From contig CATKXY010000009.1 in the NCBI GenBank assembly GCA_949840915.1, positions 47,701 to 111,700 on the forward strand: a DNA stretch of 64,000 nucleotides. Direction: 5' to 3'. The position numbers and the translations under genes are program-made. Shown here in pieces: positions 59,496 through 64,000 of this stretch (position 1 is its first letter; every line of letters begins with the position of its first letter). The notes beneath the pieces are model-generated. The model saw only the letters and a list, made by a program, of their open reading frames with translations. It did no database searches and had not been told where the DNA came from. The stretch is from an uncultured Lachnospiraceae bacterium (GTDB lineage Bacteria; Bacillota; Clostridia; Lachnospirales; Lachnospiraceae).

Positions 59496-60945
59496 GCTCT
59501 AAGAGCTCAATTCCTTTCCTGATGCGAACAAGACTCTCCTCCTTACCCAGCACCTCCATGATCTCGGTGGCGCCCGCAGGAGTCATCTGCTTTCCGGAGA
59601 CCGCAGTGCGGATCGGCCACATTACATAGCCGTTCTTTACTCCCTTCTCCTCCACATATTTTGCAAGAGTCTCATACAGCCCGTCATTACTGTAATCCTC
59701 CTGCTTCCCGAGAATCGGCAAAATATCTTTCAGAACCTCCAGAGAAGTCTCTGAATTGGTCTTCATTTTCTTGTGGGTATACATAGCCGCATCATATTCC
59801 GGCAGCTCCTCAAAAAAGTCCACATGATCAGCAATATCGGGAAATACCTCGATACGGGTCTTGACCATGGCGGCAATCTTTTTTAAGTCGAAGTCCTTTT
59901 TCAAAACCTCTCTCAGATAAGGCTCCGCCATCTCAAAAAACAAATCGAAATCCATGGCCTTGATATACTCGCCGTTCATCCAGCGCAGCTTCACGATATC
60001 GAATACAGCAGGCGACTTGCTGATGCGATGATAGTCGAACTCTTGAATCAGCTCCTCGAGTGTAAAAATCTCCCGATTGTCCTCGGGACTCCAGCCCAGA
60101 AGCGCAATATAGTTTACGATGGCCTCCGTCACAAAACCCTGCTCCAGCAGATCCTCAAAGGAGGAATGCCCGCTTCGCTTGGACAACTTCTTATGATTCT
60201 CGTCGGTGATCAGGGGCAGATGAATATAAACGGGACTCTGCCAGCCGAAGGCGTCATAAAGCCTCTGATACTTGGGCGAGGACGAGAGATATTCATTTCC
60301 CCGCACCACATGGGTGATATTCATGGTATGGTCGTCCACTACATTGGCAAAATTGTAAGTGGGATAGCCGTCGGACTTGATCAGAATCATATCGTCCAGC
60401 TCCGCGTTCTCCACAGTGATATCCCCGTAAAGCTCATCATGAAAGGTAGTCCGCCCCTCATTGGGAATATTCTGACGGATGACAAAGGGCTTTCCCGCGG
60501 CCAGATTCGCCTCCACCTCTTCCCTGGTCAGGGACAGACAATGTTTGTCATAGATGCTGATCTCCTTGCCCTCCACCACCTCTGTCTTCAGTCCTGCAAG
60601 TCTCTCCTTATCACAGAAACAATAATAAGCTTCGCCTTTCTCAACCAGCTCCTTTGCATATTGCATGTAAATCCCTGTCTTCATGCGCTCGCTCTGCACA
60701 TAGGGACCTACCCCGCCGTCTTTATCGGGTCCCTCGTCATGGATGAGTCCCGTCTTCTCCAGCGTGCTGTAAATAATCTCCGTGGCGCCCTCCACGAATC
60801 GCTCCTGATCCGTGTCCTCGATGCGCAGCATAAAATCTCCGCCGTCATGCTTTGCTATCAGAAATTCATACAGCGCCGAGCGCAGATTACCCACATGCAT
60901 ACGTCCCGTGGGACTCGGCGCGTAACGCGTCCTGATCTTTGTCAT
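59485..60945 (-). CDS. gltX: Glutamyl-tRNA synthetase
   Basis: [38 protein letters not shown]. Confidence 0.96.
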   Translation of the reverse strand: MTKIRTRYAPSPTGRMHVGNLRSALYEFLIAKHDGGDFMLRIEDTDQERFVEGATEIIYSTLEKTGLIHDEGPDKDGGVGPYVQSERMKTGIYMQYAKELVEKGEAYYCFCDKERLAGLKTEVVEGKEISIYDKHCLSLTREEVEANLAAGKPFVIRQNIPNEGRTTFHDELYGDITVENAELDDMILIKSDGYPTYNFANVVDDHTMNITHVVRGNEYLSSSPKYQRLYDAFGWQSPVYIHLPLITDENHKKLSKRSGHSSFEDLLEQGFVTEAIVNYIALLGWSPEDNREIFTLEELIQEFDYHRISKSPAVFDIVKLRWMNGEYIKAMDFDLFFEMAEPYLREVLKKDFDLKKIAAMVKTRIEVFPDIADHVDFFEELPEYDAAMYTHKKMKTNSETSLEVLKDILPILGKQEDYSNDGLYETLAKYVEEKGVKNGYVMWPIRTAVSGKQMTPAGATEIMEVLGKEESLVRIRKGIELLEHAD

Positions 60946-60987
60946 AAATACCTCCTCCGAAGCCACAATGCTTCCTGTCCTTTTTCT

Positions 60988-62511
60988 CTATAATACCCGG
61001 GGACCGCAGTCCCCGTCCTTTTCCTCCGGCACGCTGCGCTCCGCAGACTCTTTAAACTTTGCCACTTCCTTCGCCGCCTGGGCGATGGCGATATTGGTGC
61101 CTGCGCCGGCCACGCAGCCCCCCGGACATGCCATGCCCTCGATCAGACAGCCGTTCATCCTGCCGGCCTTGGCCAGAAGCAGCACCTTTTTACACTCTGC
61201 AAGGCTCTCCGCGTGTTCGATATGCACCTCGGTTCCCGGATAATAGGTATTGATGCAGGCCTCTATTGCGGAAGCCACACCACCGGCCACGCCGTAACCG
61301 CGTCCTGCTCCGGTCGCGTCCGTCATGGCATCCATTGCCCGAATCTCCTCCAGCAGAATCCCCTTCGCCTCAAACATACCCGTCAGCTCTTCAAATGTGA
61401 TGACAAAATCCACATCCGAGCGCACGGTTCTGCGGCTTGCCTCCAGCTTCTTGGAGGCGCAGGGCCCGATGAACACCACCGAAGCGTCAGGATGTTCCTC
61501 CTTGATGATCCTGGCCGTAGCCACCATGGGAGTCAGCTCATTGCTGATCTTGTCGATGGTCTCAGGAAACAGATTCTTCGCCATCACGGCCCAGGAAGGA
61601 CAACAGGAAGTCAGCGCAAAGGCCTGATTGCCGCTGGCCACCTCCTTCACATAATGCTCCGCCTCTGCCATACATCCCAAGTCCGCTCCTATGGCAGTCT
61701 CATACACATCCGCAAAGCCCAGCTCCTTCAGGGCGGTCTTAAACATGTCAGGCGTCACCTTAGGGCCGAACTGCCCCGCAAAAGCGGGCGCCACCTGTGC
61801 AATAATCTTTCTTCCCGACTGCATGGCACGGATCAATTGAAATATTTGTGATTTATCCGCGATGGCCCCAAAGGGACAACTCACCATACACATACCGCAG
61901 GATACACATAACTCGCTGTCGATCACGGCCCTGCCCGCCTGATCGGACTTGATGGCGCCGACTCCGCAGGCATGCTTACAGGGACGCTCCTTGTGACAGA
62001 TCGCGTCATAGGGACACACATCCTTACACTTGCCGCACTGAATGCATTTCTCCTGATCGATAACAGACTTTCCGTTCACCATGGAGATAGCTCCTCTGGG
62101 ACAGACCGCCTGACAGGGATGCGCCACACAGCCCATACAGGAATCCGTAATTTCATAACGATTCTCAGGGCAGGCATTACAGGCGGACGGAATCACCTGC
62201 ATCAGAGGAGGCTCATAATATTTCTCATCAATATTACTCTCCTCCAGCCCTTCCGTCAGGTGTCCGGGACGGGAACGGTTCTCCGGCCTCAGACTCATAC
62301 CCATAGCCAGACGAATGCGCTCCCGGATGATCGCCCGGTCTCTGTAGACGCTCTCGTGATACTGAGACTCCTCATAATCCACGATCTGATAGGGCAGGGC
62401 CTCCATATCATCCTTTAAGTTTGTGGAGTTATATGCCAGATTTGCCACTTCCTTAAATACTCTTCTCCGCCTCTGTCTGACAGGAGTGTCAATTCCTCTC
62501 ATATTGCTCAT
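60988..62511 (-). CDS. [FeFe]-hydrogenase-like protein with multiple ferredoxin-type clusters
   Basis: CIQCGKCKDVCP, CVSCGMCMVSCP; H-cluster-like TSCCPSW, GPCASKKLE, EGMACPGGCVAGAG. Confidence 0.88.
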   Translation of the reverse strand: MSNMRGIDTPVRQRRRRVFKEVANLAYNSTNLKDDMEALPYQIVDYEESQYHESVYRDRAIIRERIRLAMGMSLRPENRSRPGHLTEGLEESNIDEKYYEPPLMQVIPSACNACPENRYEITDSCMGCVAHPCQAVCPRGAISMVNGKSVIDQEKCIQCGKCKDVCPYDAICHKERPCKHACGVGAIKSDQAGRAVIDSELCVSCGMCMVSCPFGAIADKSQIFQLIRAMQSGRKIIAQVAPAFAGQFGPKVTPDMFKTALKELGFADVYETAIGADLGCMAEAEHYVKEVASGNQAFALTSCCPSWAVMAKNLFPETIDKISNELTPMVATARIIKEEHPDASVVFIGPCASKKLEASRRTVRSDVDFVITFEELTGMFEAKGILLEEIRAMDAMTDATGAGRGYGVAGGVASAIEACINTYYPGTEVHIEHAESLAECKKVLLLAKAGRMNGCLIEGMACPGGCVAGAGTNIAIAQAAKEVAKFKESAERSVPEEKDGDCGPRVL

Positions 62512-62552
62512 ATACCGTCCTCTTCCCTATAACACCTCAATGTTCGCCTTCA

Positions 62553-63248
62553 CTACTGAAAATCCATATGGTAATAATCATTCTCAATATATTCCTTCTC
62601 CAGCCATCTGCTGTCCGCGATTTCCCTGCCTCCGGCCATACCCAGAAGCCTCCTGAAATCATGCTTATACAATTCCTCATAAGACGGATTATAGCCGATC
62701 AGGACATTCTTATTTTTCCTCGCAATAAGGCGCATCAGATATCTGATTCCCTTTTTTGCATTCTCTGCGGCGCCCTTACCCTTAATATACACATTTATCT
62801 TATGGATCTCCCGATCTCTCGTGTAGATCCACAACGTATTCGTACCTTCCGGCTGGTACACCCAGAGGATATCCGTCATAGGTATCACACAGGCCATATG
62901 ATCCGCTCCCGAATAACAGATGGCGTCACATACGGCGATCAAACGTACAAACTGCGGCGCTCTCCCCGCCTCCCGCTCAAACCTCTCCGCAGAGAAACCG
63001 GGAATTGCAGACAGCCCTTCCTTAGCCTGCCCGTACCGATAACAGACAATCGCAAGATAAATTCCTGCAGCCGCAAGCGCCACCACCATCAAAACCATGC
63101 AGCCAAACAGCCTCAGAACCAAGTCTTCCGCGCTCTGACCGTTACTTGCAAAGATCAGAAGCAGCAGCAAGATCACCAGGACCACCATTATTATCACACC
63201 GTCGCTGACAATACCTTTTAACAGCTTTCGCAGACTTTTCATCCACAC
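62553..63248 (-). CDS. Membrane protein of unknown function
   Basis: Two N-terminal TM segments followed by a soluble domain. Confidence 0.7.
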   Translation of the reverse strand: MWMKSLRKLLKGIVSDGVIIMVVLVILLLLLIFASNGQSAEDLVLRLFGCMVLMVVALAAAGIYLAIVCYRYGQAKEGLSAIPGFSAERFEREAGRAPQFVRLIAVCDAICYSGADHMACVIPMTDILWVYQPEGTNTLWIYTRDREIHKINVYIKGKGAAENAKKGIRYLMRLIARKNKNVLIGYNPSYEELYKHDFRRLLGMAGGREIADSRWLEKEYIENDYYHMDFQ

Positions 63249-63254
63249 CTCCTG

Positions 63255-63599
63255 TTAAGCCGATATAGCAGCCACCGCTAAAATATACAGAAACATTAAT
63301 AACAGCCCTCCCAGCACGATCAAAACACTCAATATCACCTTGAGAGCCGTCGACATCCTGGATTTGATAACTGCCCGCACCGCCCAGAATCCGCCAAAGC
63401 AGATCAGGGCTCCCGCAAGCCCAAAGAGCTGCCAGACCAGAACCGCTGCCACTGTCGAGCCGATAGCAGAGCCTGTACCGCCCTTTTTCTTGGCCGGCTG
63501 ACCGTCATCCGACGCCGCCACAGTACTATCCGCAAGCGGATCCGTGTAACTGCCGCTATTTACCGTGTCCTGCTGATTATTCTGTACTTCCTGTTCCAT
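63255..63599 (-). CDS. Small membrane protein of unknown function
   Basis: Polar N-terminus followed by two TM segments. Confidence 0.62.
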   Translation of the reverse strand: MEQEVQNNQQDTVNSGSYTDPLADSTVAASDDGQPAKKKGGTGSAIGSTVAAVLVWQLFGLAGALICFGGFWAVRAVIKSRMSTALKVILSVLIVLGGLLLMFLYILAVAAISA

Positions 63600-63792
63600 T
63601 TACTTTTCCCCCTGTCCTAAGATTTTAAATATATAATAGAATATATTTTACACCAAAACCGCCTGCCGTTCAACTGCAACTTGAATTGATGATAGAGTAA
63701 ACTTACTGTCAGTTGGAGAATCGCAGAGAGTTCCTGCCACAGATTTATCCAGACTTGTTTTTCTTAAGTTTACTTCTTTCCCGTGCCTGCTG

Positions 63793-64000
63793 TCAAATGT
63801 TACTTAGTCTCTCCCTGATTGCCAGTTTCTTTCTGATCTCAACACCGGGAATGGTTGCCTGCATCCTCTCCAGATACACCCTGTCGCTGTCATGCTGGCC
63901 GTGGAGCAGTTTTTTCAGATATCCTCTGCCAAATTTCGGTTCTATTTCCTCCCAGCCGGCAGCCTTATATTCCCGATGCGACCGCCTGTAGTGTACCAGG
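63793..64000 (-). CDS. C-terminal fragment of an unidentified protein, N-terminus beyond window
   Basis: My minus-strand translation from the window edge: LVHYRRSHREYKAAGWEEIEPKFGRGYLKKLLHGQHDSDRVYLERMQATIPGVEIRKKLAIRERLSNI*. Confidence 0.5.
   Translation of the reverse strand, partial: LVHYRRSHREYKAAGWEEIEPKFGRGYLKKLLHGQHDSDRVYLERMQATIPGVEIRKKLAIRERLSNI

Noticed and set aside
1-64000. CRISPR array, phage defence island or biosynthetic cluster
   Set aside because: No regularly spaced repeats, cas-like, restriction, toxin-antitoxin or NRPS/PKS genes were seen; the window is mostly core metabolism.

Overview
This window looks like ordinary chromosome from a Gram-positive anaerobe of the Clostridia, probably Lachnospiraceae (inferred from gene content and codon/protein style). 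Most genes are on the minus strand. Housekeeping and biosynthetic content: metH (partial), argH, asd, serA/serC, ilvB/ilvD/leuB, aroC, gltX, tgt/yajC, topB, glgB, potABCD, a TrpXYZ-like ABC transporter and one tRNA-Thr(CGT). I found no CRISPR array, prophage or intact transposon. The most unusual items are: (1) a GH13 debranching-enzyme-like protein whose catalytic motifs all look destroyed, alongside a canonical GlgB elsewhere in the window; (2) a signal-peptide-less BMP-family solute-binding domain fused to an N-terminal ParB-like segment; (3) a GGGtGRT-family gene interrupted by one in-frame TAG, next to a NifU-like gene; (4) a ~22-bp-arm stem-loop in the potABCD leader behind a consensus promoter; (5) a perfect 13-bp inverted repeat just downstream of a consensus promoter for a substrate-binding protein gene; (6) a 2,133-aa secreted RCC1/Big/InlB-repeat protein plus a decayed remnant of a related protein; (7) a Cys-rich small protein with a DAREAVR heptad repeat; (8) an [FeFe]-hydrogenase-like protein with variant H-cluster motifs. 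All calls come from reading the sequence; no database search was run.
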